Shown here piece after piece: positions 52,431 through 61,416 of a stretch of 63,431 nt of DNA (position 1 is its first letter; the number at the start of each line of letters is the position of its first letter). Source of the stretch: Elusimicrobiales bacterium. GTDB lineage: Bacteria; Elusimicrobiota; Elusimicrobia; Elusimicrobiales; UBA9959. Below the pieces are notes generated by a model. That model was not told where the DNA came from. It saw only the letters and a list, made by a program, of their open reading frames with translations, and searched no databases. The translations under genes were made by a program, and so were the position numbers. The DNA lies in the NCBI GenBank assembly GCA_024681855.1, contig JAILAB010000021.1, positions 1-63,431 on the forward strand, in the 5' to 3' direction.

Positions 52431-53327
52431 ATGGCAATCAGCGTAGAAATGATAAAAGAACTCCGCGCGCAGACTGGCGCCGGAATGATGGCTTGCAAAA
52501 ATGCTCTCACCGAAACAAACGGCGACGTAAAGAAAGCCGTTGAGATATTGCGCAAAAAAGGCCTTGCCGGCTTAGCCAAGCGCGCAGGCCGCACCATGAA
52601 AGAAGGCATTGTTGCCTCCGTAAAAGGCAAAGACATTTCACTCGTAGAGTTCAACTGCGAAACAGACTTTGTGGCAAGGAATCCTGAAATAACTGCTTTT
52701 GTAAAGCAGCTTGCATCTGAAATGACAGAAGGCAAAATACAAGGAAATCCGGCAGAAAACGAAGATGTAAAAAACCGTCTGCAGGAAATAGCAATGAAAA
52801 TAGGCGAAAACATGGCAATACGCCGCGGAATCGTTTTTCAGGCTTCCGCCAATGCTATTGTGGAAAGCTATATACACTTTGACAATAAAAAAGGTTCCCT
52901 TGTTGAATTAGAATATGAAGGCGAGGCCTCCGAAGAAGCAAAAAAAGAAATAAGCAATCTTGCTCATGAAATAGCTCTTCAAGCCGTAGCAATGGGGCCA
53001 AAGTATCTCAAGCCTGAAGATGTCCCGGCGGAAGTAATTGCTAAGGAAAAAGAAATCTATCAGGAAAAAATGGCAAAAGACGAAGAAGAGCAAAAAGCCA
53101 AGATGGAAGCCAAAGGCAAAACCTACAGAGCCAAGCCCGCAGATGCCCTTGAGAAAATGCTCACCGGAAAAATACACAAATATTATTCCGAAGTCTGCCT
53201 GCTTGAACAGCCCACTCTTCTTGATCCCAAAGTGTCAGTGAAGCAGTCTGTAGAAAACCTTTCAAAGAAACTTGGACTGAAAATGGCAGTAAAACGTTTT
53301 GTTTCATACCTTGTAGGCGTGGAATAA
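52431..53327 (+). CDS. tsf: Elongation factor Ts
   Basis: A 298-residue nucleotide-exchange factor for EF-Tu. It starts MAISVEMIKELRAQTGAGMM and has the UBA-like domain, KKGLAGLAKRAGR, VEFNCETDFVARN and HEIALQAVAMGPKYL. The D in the usual AGMMDCK is Ala here. A TTG at 52413 would add six residues that contain the GGAG ribosome site, so the ATG at 52431 is chosen. Confidence 0.97.
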   Translation: MAISVEMIKELRAQTGAGMMACKNALTETNGDVKKAVEILRKKGLAGLAKRAGRTMKEGIVASVKGKDISLVEFNCETDFVARNPEITAFVKQLASEMTEGKIQGNPAENEDVKNRLQEIAMKIGENMAIRRGIVFQASANAIVESYIHFDNKKGSLVELEYEGEASEEAKKEISNLAHEIALQAVAMGPKYLKPEDVPAEVIAKEKEIYQEKMAKDEEEQKAKMEAKGKTYRAKPADALEKMLTGKIHKYYSEVCLLEQPTLLDPKVSVKQSVENLSKKLGLKMAVKRFVSYLVGVE

Positions 53328-53350
53328 GGCATTTCTGAAATTTAGTCCAG

Positions 53351-53394
53351 CGCCGGGCGGTGTGTTTTCTCCTTTTTACCGCCCGGCGTTTTTT
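53351..53394 (+). terminator. Intrinsic terminator of rpsB-tsf
   Basis: CGCCGGGCGGT (53351-53361) pairs perfectly with ACCGCCCGGCG (53378-53388), followed by six T. It separates tsf from pyrH, which then needs its own promoter or readthrough; a TATAAT at 53398-53403 is present but without a good -35. Confidence 0.92.
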
Positions 53395-53419
53395 ATATAT
53401 AATTATCATAAGAGGACTT

Positions 53420-54139
53420 ATGAAAAAATATAAAAGCGTACTTCTAAAACTTTCAGGAGAGGCTTTGGGCGATAAAAAAAACAATGCTTTATATTCTCCT
53501 GAGGCGCTGGATTATATTTCAGAAGAAATAAAACAGGCCAGGCTGGCTGCTCCGGAAACGCATTTTTCAATAGTTGTTGGAGGCGGAAATATATGGCGCG
53601 GAGCCCGTTCTACAGGAATAAACATACCCAGATCGGATTCTGACTCAATGGGAATGCTTGCCACAATAATGAATGGCATTGCCCTGCGCAGCGCTTTAGA
53701 AGAGAAAGGCATCGCATCCGCTCTGCTCACATCAGTAAACATATATCCTCTTGCTGAGCATTACTCTAGAAGAAAAGCATTGCTCTGCATGGAAAACGGC
53801 AGCATTGCCATCTTTGCCGGAGGCACAGGCAGCCCGTTTTTCACTACTGATACGGGAGCAGCTCTAAGAGCAGCAGAAACAGGGGCAGAGATAATATTCA
53901 AAGCCACGCAAGTTAACGGGGTATATGATGCCGATCCAAATATATGCCCAAACGCAAAAAAATACGATTCAATTTCTTATGACGAGGCTCTATCCAAAGG
54001 GCTTAAAATAATGGATGCCAGCGCACTGGCCATGTGCCTTGACAATAAAATATCTTCTCTAGTATTCAGCTTGCGCATGCCCGGCAATATAAAAAAAGCT
54101 ATTCTTGGAGAACAAACCGGATCAATAATACATCCATGA
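53420..54139 (+). CDS. pyrH: UMP kinase
   Basis: A 239-residue bacterial UMP kinase (amino-acid-kinase fold) that phosphorylates UMP to UDP. Seen are VLLKLSGEALGD, VVGGGNIWRG, DSMGMLATIMNGIALRSALE, AGGTGSPFFTTDTGAALRAAE and KATQVNGVYDADP. The ATG at 53420 has an AGAGGA site four bases upstream. The in-frame extension back to 53360 overlaps the terminator and is not real. Confidence 0.96.
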   Translation: MKKYKSVLLKLSGEALGDKKNNALYSPEALDYISEEIKQARLAAPETHFSIVVGGGNIWRGARSTGINIPRSDSDSMGMLATIMNGIALRSALEEKGIASALLTSVNIYPLAEHYSRRKALLCMENGSIAIFAGGTGSPFFTTDTGAALRAAETGAEIIFKATQVNGVYDADPNICPNAKKYDSISYDEALSKGLKIMDASALAMCLDNKISSLVFSLRMPGNIKKAILGEQTGSIIHP

Positions 54140-54172
54140 ACTAAGAAAAAACGCCATAAAAAGAGGAAAATC

Positions 54173-54748
54173 ATGAACTGTAATGAAAGAATCAATGAGG
54201 CACTAAAAAATCACAAAGAAGCGCTTGAAAATTTTCCTTCGGAAAGCGCAGCTAAAATAGCCGAGCTGTTAGCAAATGCCTTAAAAAATGGCAACAAGGT
54301 TCTAATTTGCGGCAATGGAGGCTCATGCAGCGATTCCCAGCATTTTGCAGGAGAACTGGTAGGAAGATTTCAGCAGGAAAGGCCGGGGCTGCCAGCCATT
54401 GCATTAACGGCAGATTCAGCTGTCATGACCTGCATTGGCAATGACTATGGGTATGAAATGACATTTGCAAGGCAAGTAGAAGCCTTGGGAAAATGCGGAG
54501 ATATTTTTATAGGAATAACCACTTCCGGAAATTCAGCAAACGTAGTAAAAGCAGCAGAGGCAGCAAAAGCAAAAGGCATGAAAGTAATAGCATTTACCGG
54601 CTGCAAAGAAGCGAAAATACATCCGCTATGCGACCTGGCCTTTAAGTCTCCTGCCTTAATAACGGCAACAATACAGGAAATGCACATAACAGCCATACAC
54701 ATTATATGCGGGATTGTGGAAAATATGATTTTTGGAGATAAGCAGTAA
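54173..54748 (+). CDS. gmhA: GmhA, sedoheptulose-7-phosphate isomerase
   Basis: A 191-residue SIS-domain protein that converts sedoheptulose 7-phosphate to D-glycero-manno-heptose 7-phosphate for LPS core heptose. It has LICGNGGSCSDSQHFAGELVGRF, ALTADSAVMTCIGNDYGYE, GITTSGNSANVVKAAEAAK, IQEMHITAIHIICGIVE, all matching GmhA. AGAGGA precedes the ATG. It is inserted in the pyrH-frr interval. It supports LPS in this organism, though other GmhA-like isomerases exist. Confidence 0.9.
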   Translation: MNCNERINEALKNHKEALENFPSESAAKIAELLANALKNGNKVLICGNGGSCSDSQHFAGELVGRFQQERPGLPAIALTADSAVMTCIGNDYGYEMTFARQVEALGKCGDIFIGITTSGNSANVVKAAEAAKAKGMKVIAFTGCKEAKIHPLCDLAFKSPALITATIQEMHITAIHIICGIVENMIFGDKQ

Positions 54749-54820
54749 AGCTTCTGACATTACCATTCAGATTATTCCCCTTCCCAATTTATCTGATTAC
54801 CAAATATAAGGCAAAAAAAC

Positions 54821-55045
54821 ATGAAAAAACTTTTTTTACTCTTAATTCCGCTCATGATGTCAGCCTGCACGGCTACAGTAAGGCCAGACGGCACTGCTTC
54901 CGTAACAGTTGATCCTGGCATTTATGAAACACGAACGCAGCGCAAGCCAATGCCTGAAATAAAGAAACACCTTAATCCTCCGCCAGATGTAAAATTGCCA
55001 TATAACGGCTCTTTTGGGCGCAGGCCTGGAGTTTCCCATTACTGA
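54821..55045 (+). CDS. Small lipoprotein
   Basis: A 74-residue protein with the lipoprotein signal MKKLFLLLIPLMMSAC (lipobox M-S-A-C). The mature 59 residues are Pro- and Arg-rich (TRTQRKPMPEIKK, LNPPPDVKLPYNGSFGRRPG) and likely unstructured. No family recognised. It lies between gmhA and frr with its own gap of about 70 bases on each side. Confidence 0.75.
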   Translation: MKKLFLLLIPLMMSACTATVRPDGTASVTVDPGIYETRTQRKPMPEIKKHLNPPPDVKLPYNGSFGRRPGVSHY

Positions 55046-55126
55046 TAACATATCCTCGCCCATTATAGCTACAGGGCGGATATAATTAATATAATATATT
55101 TTGATAATTATTTAGGAGAAACAACG

Positions 55127-55693
55127 ATGTCCGAATCTATAGATGACATTCTTTCCGAAACAGAAATGGAAATGGATGAAAAAGTATTTAAGTTCAAAAA
55201 AGACCTGAGCGGCCTGCGCACCGGGCGAGCGAATCCGCAGCTTTTAGATAATGTTCATGTAGAATATTATGGGGCAAGAACACCGCTAAAGCAGGTAGCC
55301 GCAATTTCTGTTCCAGAACCCCGCACGCTGGAAGTGCGCGTTTGGGACGCCAATGCAGTCAACGAAGTGGAGAGCGAACTGCGCAAAATAGATTTCGGCT
55401 CCTCGCCATCGCGCAATGGAGCAATAATCAGAATAAACCTTCCCCCAATGACAGAAGACCAGCGCAAGAAAATGGTTAAAATTGTCTATTCAATGGCTGA
55501 AGATTTCAGAGTGTCCATAAGAAACTTGCGCCGCGAAGCCTTGGAAAAAATAAAGAAATCCCAAAAAGCCGGAGAAATCACTGAAGATGATCTTAAAACT
55601 TATGAGACCAAAGTTCAGAAACTGACAGATGCTTATATCGGAAATATAGACGCCGCAGCCGGCACTAAGGAAAAAGAACTGCTTACCGTATAA
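55127..55693 (+). CDS. frr: Ribosome recycling factor
   Basis: A 188-residue RRF that splits post-termination ribosomes with EF-G. Motifs: LRTGRANPQLLDNVHVEYYG, TPLKQVAAISVPEPRTLEV, NGAIIRINLPPMTEDQRKKMVK, VSIRNLRREALEKIKK and EDDLKTYETKVQKLTDAYI. TAGGAG lies eight bases before the ATG. uppS follows 17 bases later. Confidence 0.97.
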   Translation: MSESIDDILSETEMEMDEKVFKFKKDLSGLRTGRANPQLLDNVHVEYYGARTPLKQVAAISVPEPRTLEVRVWDANAVNEVESELRKIDFGSSPSRNGAIIRINLPPMTEDQRKKMVKIVYSMAEDFRVSIRNLRREALEKIKKSQKAGEITEDDLKTYETKVQKLTDAYIGNIDAAAGTKEKELLTV

Positions 55694-55710
55694 ATTCCAT
55701 ATAAACGGCA

Positions 55711-56418
55711 ATGAGGGAATCTGTCATAGAAGAAACAAAAATTAAAATACCGGCACATATAGCCATAATCATGGATGGCAACAGGAGGTGGGCAAAAAAG
55801 CGCATGCTTCCTGTTGCCATAGGCCATTCTGCCGGGGTTGAAGCTGTGCGCAGAACAGTTGAGGCTTGCAGCAAAATTGGAATAAAATATTTGACAATTT
55901 ATGCTTTTTCAACAGAGAACTGGGCACGCGGCAAAGATGAAGTAAGCGCTTTAATGCTGCTTCTTGGAAAGGCGGTGCGGCAATATGTGCCAGAGCTGCA
56001 TAAAGGCAATGTCAGGTTAATGTTTAGCGGTGATATTGCCGGGCTTCCAGAAAGCACAGCCAATACTCTTCTAGAGGGAGCTGAATATCTTAAAAACAAT
56101 ACCGGGCTTACGCTCAACCTTGCCCTTAATTATGGCGGCAGGCAGGAAATAATTGCCGCCGCAAATAAGGCAATTGCCTCTGGAATAAAACAAATAGATG
56201 AAGAAACATTCTCCGGCCTCCTTTACACAAAAGGAATCCCAGATCCTGACCTGTTAATACGTACTTCCGGGGAAATGCGTTTGTCAAACTTCCTGCTTTG
56301 GCAAACCGCTTATACAGAATTTTATGTTACTGACACGCTATGGCCTGATTTTTCAGAAGAAGACCTTTTGAAAGCATTAAAGGCTTACAGCAAAAGAGAG
56401 ATAAGAAGAGGAACATAA
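55711..56418 (+). CDS. uppS: Undecaprenyl diphosphate synthase
   Basis: A 235-residue cis-prenyltransferase that makes the C55 carrier lipid for murein and surface sugars. It has HIAIIMDGNRRWAKKR, GHSAGVEAVRRTVEACSKIGIKYLT, AFSTENWARGKDEV, and near the end DLLIRTSGEMRLSNFLLWQTAYTEFYV. Its stop and the cdsA start share one base (TAATG). The following genes complete lipid and isoprenoid synthesis. Confidence 0.96.
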   Translation: MRESVIEETKIKIPAHIAIIMDGNRRWAKKRMLPVAIGHSAGVEAVRRTVEACSKIGIKYLTIYAFSTENWARGKDEVSALMLLLGKAVRQYVPELHKGNVRLMFSGDIAGLPESTANTLLEGAEYLKNNTGLTLNLALNYGGRQEIIAAANKAIASGIKQIDEETFSGLLYTKGIPDPDLLIRTSGEMRLSNFLLWQTAYTEFYVTDTLWPDFSEEDLLKALKAYSKREIRRGT

Positions 56419-57218
56419 TGCTTTTACCAAGAATTCTAACAGCAATCATAGGCATTCCCATAATGCTATGGATTATATATGCCGGAGGCCCTGCTTTTGC
56501 CGGCTTTATTTTTCTAATAATTGCTTTTTCGCTTTACGAATACTCCGCTCTATTAAAGCTTGGCTCTAAGCCTCTTGACCGGCCGGCGCTTTACATATTC
56601 GGGCTAATGCTTCCGATAGTAATGTATTTTGACTATATGCCAAAAGCATACGGAGATCATATAACAGGAGCGATGATTTCGCTCATTGTTATTGGAACGC
56701 TATGCCTGGAACTTTTCCATAAAGAAAAATACATAGAGCGCATGGGGCTTACCCTTCTAGGTATTTTCATGCTTTCATGGTGTCTGTTCCAGTTCGTGCC
56801 GCTGCGCAGCCTGCCTAACGGGAAAGACTTAACCTTTATGCTCATAATTACAGTATGGGTTATGGACACGGCAGCCTATTTCTTCGGCAAAAAATTCGGC
56901 AGATTCCAGCTGACTGGAGTGAGCCCCAAGAAAACCTGGGAAGGAGCAATTGCCGGTTTTATTTTTGCAATAGGAACAGCACTGCTGATAGCGCGTTTTA
57001 CCGATGGGCAGATTTCATACGGAAAAGCCGCCGTCATAGGCGTTTTAATCGGCATTTTCGGACAGATGTCTGATATTGCCGAATCCATGATAAAACGCGC
57101 GGTAGGCGCAAAGGATTCCTCCAATATGCTGCCGGGCCATGGCGGAATAATGGACCGTTTTGATTCATATATTTTCCTCGCCCCCGTAATTTATTATTTC
57201 ATGGTACTTGTAAAATGA
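56418..57218 (+). CDS. cdsA: Phosphatidate cytidylyltransferase
   Basis: A 266-residue inner-membrane enzyme that makes CDP-diacylglycerol. Eight or so hydrophobic segments, and the C-terminal signature VMDTAAYFFGKKFGRFQLTGVSPKKTWEGAIAG with SDIAESMIKRAVGAKDSSNMLPGHGGIMDRFDS, quoted in parts. It overlaps uppS by one base and dxr by four (ATGA). Confidence 0.95.
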   Translation: MLLPRILTAIIGIPIMLWIIYAGGPAFAGFIFLIIAFSLYEYSALLKLGSKPLDRPALYIFGLMLPIVMYFDYMPKAYGDHITGAMISLIVIGTLCLELFHKEKYIERMGLTLLGIFMLSWCLFQFVPLRSLPNGKDLTFMLIITVWVMDTAAYFFGKKFGRFQLTGVSPKKTWEGAIAGFIFAIGTALLIARFTDGQISYGKAAVIGVLIGIFGQMSDIAESMIKRAVGAKDSSNMLPGHGGIMDRFDSYIFLAPVIYYFMVLVK

Positions 57219-58384
57219 AAAACATAGTCATTTTAGGCTCATCCGGCTCCATAGGCCGCAATGCTGTTGAATCCGTAAAAAATTTAGGCGAAGGTTATCA
57301 TGTTCTGGCATTAAGCGTAAATTCAAGCACGGCCCTGCTCCTTGAACAGATTAAGGAACTTAAACCGGAATATGTTCAGGTTTACGATGAGAAAGCCTGG
57401 CAGGAATTCAAAAATATATGCCCTTCCGGCACACAGCTTCTCCCCCCCGGCAAGGAAGGCCTTGACATGGCAGCGTCGCTTGAAAAAGCGGACATTGTGT
57501 TAAATTCAGTTACAGGAGCCGTTGGTTTTTCACCGCTGCTTGCGGCGCTGCGCTCCGGCAAAAATGTTGCGCTCGCCAACAAAGAGCCCATGGTAATGGC
57601 CGGGGCCCTGTTCATGCAGGAAGCGGCAAAGCACGGTGCAAGAATACTGCCGGTAGATTCAGAACCCTCTGCTGTATTCCAAAGTGCGGCCGGAATAGAA
57701 CCCGGACATTATGACGAAGAGCTTTCCAGAATATTCCTTACGGCTTCCGGCGGGCCATTCTATGACGGCAAACAGAAACTTGAGGACGTTAAGCCGGAAC
57801 AGGCATTAAAGCACCCCCGCTGGAAAATGGGGCCGAAAATAACGATTGATTCATCAACCCTTATGAACAAGGGGCTTGAGATGATAGAAATAATGAATAT
57901 GTTCGGCGTTCCCCTTTCCAAAATTGAAGTTCTTATTCACCCGCAGTCAGTAATTCATTCCGGCGTTGAGTTCAAGGATGGCGCTGTTATAGTGCAGATT
58001 TCATGGCCGGATATGCGCCTGCCTATTCAGTATGCGCTTACATGGCCGGAAAGAAAGCCCTCGCTGGAAAGGCCTATGGATTTCTTCGAGCTTGCCCGCA
58101 TGGATTTCGCCAGGCCGGATTTCCGCCGTTTCCGCTGCCTGCAGCTGGCTCTTGATGCCGGAAACAAAGGCAATGTTTTCCCCTCTGCGCTAAGCGCGGC
58201 AAATGAAATAGCCGTAAGCCTGTTCCTGAAAGGCAGGATACTGTTCACTCACATTCCCGTAATAGTGGAAAAAGTGCTGGAACAGACAAAAGCCGCAGCT
58301 GATTTCACGCTTGAAGCCGCCGTGGAAACAGACAGATGGGCAAGAATAAAGGCGGAGGAAGCCGCAAAAGGACTTTCCATATAA
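57215..58384 (+). CDS. dxr: 1-deoxy-D-xylulose-5-phosphate reductoisomerase
   Basis: A 389-residue NADPH enzyme, second step of the MEP isoprenoid pathway. Motifs: LGSSGSIGRNAVESVKN, LANKEPMVMAG, LPVDSEPSAVFQ, LTASGGPFYD, TIDSSTLMNKGLEMIEIMNMF, IHPQSVIHSGVEFKDG and AANEIAVSLFL. Overlaps cdsA as ATGA. Together with ispG in the same run, this supplies precursors for UppS. Confidence 0.97.
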   Translation: MKNIVILGSSGSIGRNAVESVKNLGEGYHVLALSVNSSTALLLEQIKELKPEYVQVYDEKAWQEFKNICPSGTQLLPPGKEGLDMAASLEKADIVLNSVTGAVGFSPLLAALRSGKNVALANKEPMVMAGALFMQEAAKHGARILPVDSEPSAVFQSAAGIEPGHYDEELSRIFLTASGGPFYDGKQKLEDVKPEQALKHPRWKMGPKITIDSSTLMNKGLEMIEIMNMFGVPLSKIEVLIHPQSVIHSGVEFKDGAVIVQISWPDMRLPIQYALTWPERKPSLERPMDFFELARMDFARPDFRRFRCLQLALDAGNKGNVFPSALSAANEIAVSLFLKGRILFTHIPVIVEKVLEQTKAAADFTLEAAVETDRWARIKAEEAAKGLSI

Positions 58385-58454
58385 TTAATGGTAACCTCAG
58401 CCTGGAACCAGAATATCCGCTGAAGGTTATTTATACACATAGGAGTAATAAATC

Positions 58455-59744
58455 ATGATTTTATCAGTAATAGCAGTAATATTCACATTCGGCCTTGTCA
58501 TTTTTCTGCATGAGTTAGGCCATTTCATAGCCTGCCGCATTGCAGGAATGAGAGTAATTGAATTCTCACTGGGTTTCGGCCCGGAAATTATCGGCTGGGG
58601 CCCAAAACCGCCTGAAGAAAAGAAAGATGATACAAACAGCGGCGAAAACAATGGAGCCGAAAACAAACAGGAATTCCGGCAGGCCGCCGCATCAGAACCG
58701 GCGGAAAAAGGCCAGTTTAAAGGCACAAGATACTCAATAAGGTGGATACCGCTTGGAGGATATGTTCAGCCAGCAGGTGAAATAGTTGAGGAAGCAAAAG
58801 GAGAACCGGATGAATATTATTCAAAACCATGGTATTCCCGCCTTGGAGTGGCCCTTGCCGGCCCTGCCATGAACTACGTGCTGGCTTTCATTCTGTTTAC
58901 TGCTGTAATACTTGCCACCGGCAATGCAATTCCTAAAACAGACCCGGTAATTGGCGATATAAGCGACGGATATCCGGCCGAAGTTGCCGGCATGAAAGCC
59001 GGCGACCGCATAGTAAGCATAAACGGAAAGGAAACCCCGGAATGGAAAAATGTAACTGAAGCGATACATGCCAGCGCGGAAAAAGAAATAACCATAGTAT
59101 ATGAAAGAGAAAGCAAACAAACCACAGTAAAGCTCACCCCTAAGAAAACCACAATTGAAGGCAAGGACATAGGCCTTGTTGGCATAGCGCCGGAAGTTAC
59201 TTATGAACCTGTGCCATTCTTCAAAGCTGTTTCAAATGGAGCATACCAGTGCTGGTATTGGACGGCCTTAACCGTAACCACACTGAAAGATAATATCGTA
59301 AAACGCCAGAAACCAGACCTCGCCGGCCCGGTTGGAATTGTAACAGTTGTCAGCAAAGCAGCACATAAGGGTTACGCCGATTTTTTCTTTCTTATAGCCC
59401 TGATTTCCGTTGCAATAGGTTTTTTCAACCTTCTTCCCATTCCGCTGGTAGACGGCGGCCAGTCACTCCTTTTCATAGCGGAAGGAATAATGCGCAAAAA
59501 ACCCAGCCTTAAAGTGGTAGAAAAACTGAACATTGCCGGTTTCGCAATACTCATAGGTATTTTTGTATTCGCCACTTACAGCGACATAATGCGTTTGAAA
59601 ACCTCACATGACGGCAAAAAAGCCCGTGAAGCTGCTGCTGCCTCAAAAGAGGCAGGCGAAAAGACTTCTTCCGAAAGCAATAAGGCATTGGAACAGGCCG
59701 TAAAGGCAGGCAGCGCAGCATCACAAAATACAGTAAAGAAATAA
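58455..59744 (+). CDS. rseP: RseP-type site-2 protease
   Basis: A 429-residue intramembrane zinc protease. HELGH in the first helix (residues 19-23), a PDZ domain at about 170-255 (GYPAEVAGMKAGDRIVSINGKE), and the second active-site motif NLLPIPLVDGGQ near 335. RseP cleaves anti-sigma factors or leftover signal peptides. Between the first helix and the LGGYV region there is a charged insertion (about 55-90, Lys/Glu/Asn/Gln-rich), and the C-terminus has an extra 45-residue Ala/Glu/Ser/Lys tail. It lies 70 bases after dxr. Confidence 0.94.
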   Translation: MILSVIAVIFTFGLVIFLHELGHFIACRIAGMRVIEFSLGFGPEIIGWGPKPPEEKKDDTNSGENNGAENKQEFRQAAASEPAEKGQFKGTRYSIRWIPLGGYVQPAGEIVEEAKGEPDEYYSKPWYSRLGVALAGPAMNYVLAFILFTAVILATGNAIPKTDPVIGDISDGYPAEVAGMKAGDRIVSINGKETPEWKNVTEAIHASAEKEITIVYERESKQTTVKLTPKKTTIEGKDIGLVGIAPEVTYEPVPFFKAVSNGAYQCWYWTALTVTTLKDNIVKRQKPDLAGPVGIVTVVSKAAHKGYADFFFLIALISVAIGFFNLLPIPLVDGGQSLLFIAEGIMRKKPSLKVVEKLNIAGFAILIGIFVFATYSDIMRLKTSHDGKKAREAAAASKEAGEKTSSESNKALEQAVKAGSAASQNTVKK

Positions 59745-59800
59745 AAACACATTTAAAAAACAAAAATCCATATCAGAATGTAAGATTTTAGGAGAATAAA

Positions 59801-60976
59801 ATGTCAGATTCCTGCAATAACAAGCATGAACACAATGAGCACTGCGGCTGCGGACATGACCACAGCCATGAACATGAGCATAAGCCATACATAACACGCA
59901 AAGTGCGCGTTGGCAAATATACAATAGGTGGCGACAGCCCCATATCCGTGCAGTCCATGTGCAACACAGACACCAGGGACGCGCAGGCCACCATAACGCA
60001 GATAAAAAGACTTGAGGAAGCAGGCTGCGAAATAATAAGGGTTGCAGTACCGGACATGGAAGCCGCGCAGAACATAGGGAAGATAAAAAAGGCAATAAAC
60101 ATTCCCCTTGTGGCGGACATACATTTTGACTGGCGTCTTGCTCTGGAAGCCATAAAACAGGGTGTGGACAAAGTGCGCATAAACCCCGGCAATATCGGCG
60201 AGAAAGACAGGGTTAAAGCCGTGGCTGATGCCTGCAAGGCCGCCGGAATTCCAATAAGAATAGGAGTAAACGCCGGTTCGCTTAAAGCCCTGAAAGAGAA
60301 TCCCTCCCCCCGCTGGACTTCCGAAGAGTGGGCAGAACAGATGGTAAAAGAGGCCATGCACGAAGTAGGAACTCTTGAAGAACTGAACTTCCGGGACATT
60401 GTGGTTTCGCTTAAGGCGGACGACATAGAACGCACAATAATGGCAAATGCCATGTTCGCGGAACAGTCCGACATTCCGCTTCACCTGGGCATAACCGAAG
60501 CCGGAACATTCCTTTCCGGCACGGTAAAATCCTCCATTGGAATAAGCATGATGCTTGCCCAGGGCTTTGGCGACACTGTGCGCGTTTCCCTCACGGAAGA
60601 CCCTGTAATGCAGGTGCGCGCCGCCTATGAGATACTAAAGGCACTTGGGCTGCGCACATACGGTCCGGATTTAATATCCTGCCCCACCTGTGGCAGAACG
60701 CAGGTAAACCTGGCGCAGGCCATACACAGGGTTGAAGAAAGGATATACAATGACAAACAGCTGCGCGAGGAAGCCGAAGGCATGAAAATAGCCGTAATGG
60801 GCTGCATAGTGAACGGCCCCGGCGAGGCCCGCTCTGCGGATTTCGGCGTTGCCGGCGGCAAAGGCACAGGCGTGTGGATAGAAAAAGGCCAGCAGATAAA
60901 AACCATAAAAGAAGAGGAATGGCTGGACGAAATAGTAAACAAAATCCACGAGGAACATAAGAAAAAACAGGCCTGA
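59801..60976 (+). CDS. ispG: IspG, HMBPP synthase with His-rich N-terminus
   Basis: A 391-residue [4Fe-4S] enzyme converting MEcPP to HMBPP, the penultimate MEP step. Core motifs: ISVQSMCNTDTRD, IIRVAVPDMEAA, PLVADIHFDWRLALEA, KVRINPGNIG, GVNAGSLK, LGITEAGT, and cluster ligands in SCPTCGRT and MGCIVNGPGEA. The first 27 residues carry ten His and two Cys (HEHNEHCGCGHDHSHEHEH), not part of the family and likely metal-binding. TTAGGAG precedes the ATG by six bases. It ends this gene run with a strong terminator. Confidence 0.96.
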   Translation: MSDSCNNKHEHNEHCGCGHDHSHEHEHKPYITRKVRVGKYTIGGDSPISVQSMCNTDTRDAQATITQIKRLEEAGCEIIRVAVPDMEAAQNIGKIKKAINIPLVADIHFDWRLALEAIKQGVDKVRINPGNIGEKDRVKAVADACKAAGIPIRIGVNAGSLKALKENPSPRWTSEEWAEQMVKEAMHEVGTLEELNFRDIVVSLKADDIERTIMANAMFAEQSDIPLHLGITEAGTFLSGTVKSSIGISMMLAQGFGDTVRVSLTEDPVMQVRAAYEILKALGLRTYGPDLISCPTCGRTQVNLAQAIHRVEERIYNDKQLREEAEGMKIAVMGCIVNGPGEARSADFGVAGGKGTGVWIEKGQQIKTIKEEEWLDEIVNKIHEEHKKKQA

Positions 60977-60993
60977 CAATACAAAAACAAACT

Positions 60994-61038
60994 AAAAAGC
61001 CCGGCGATGATATAGGTAAAATCATTGCCGGGCTTTTT
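60994..61038 (+). terminator. Intrinsic terminator after ispG
   Basis: AAAAAGCCCGGCGATGAT (60994-61011) pairs with ATCATTGCCGGGCTTTTT (61021-61038) with one G-T-type mismatch; the T run gives a strong terminator for the plus strand, and the A run on the other side could also serve minus-strand transcripts. Confidence 0.92.
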
Positions 61039-61416
61039 TATATACTGCTTTGTATACTGCTTAATTACCGCATATTATCTTACGCTCTGTATAAGATGAT
61101 TATTTATTTTATAATTTTACCGTCATGCTGAATTTATTTCAGCATCTCTACGATTTAAAGAAGTCCGGCTTAATACTCATTTATGTTGGTGCTCGTTGTT
61201 TTCAACAGGCAGAAAACACAGGAGAGCATAAACTGAGCGCCAATGAAATGCTTAGGACACATGACTCTACATTTGAAGTAAAATTTAATGTAAAATTCTC
61301 CGTATGGCAGATAAAACTAAAAGTTTTCAGCAAAAAAACAATCAATGTTTTTATAAACCATTGCGCTTATTCGTTTAAAGCGTCTTATGCGTTTAATTCT
61401 TCGCATATCTGCTTTT
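61039..61416. other. Intergenic region with repeat copy 2
   Basis: 378 bases between convergent genes. It holds the second copy of the dispersed repeat (61084-61161). The rest is AT-rich; the only open frame (starting MLNLFQHL at 61125) is the usual false translation of this repeat. No RNA gene was recognised. Confidence 0.6.
61084..61161. repeat. Dispersed intergenic repeat, copy 2
   Basis: Aligns over its length to 48289-48366, sharing the core CGTCATGCTGAATTTATTTC and CTGAA..TTCAG hairpin arms. Differences from copy 1 are scattered substitutions. It again lies between two convergent genes. Confidence 0.75.

Noticed and set aside
59788-60484. Frames over 220 codons antisense to ispG
   Set aside because: Two overlapping frames in different phases opposite a strongly conserved gene; codon-bias shadows.
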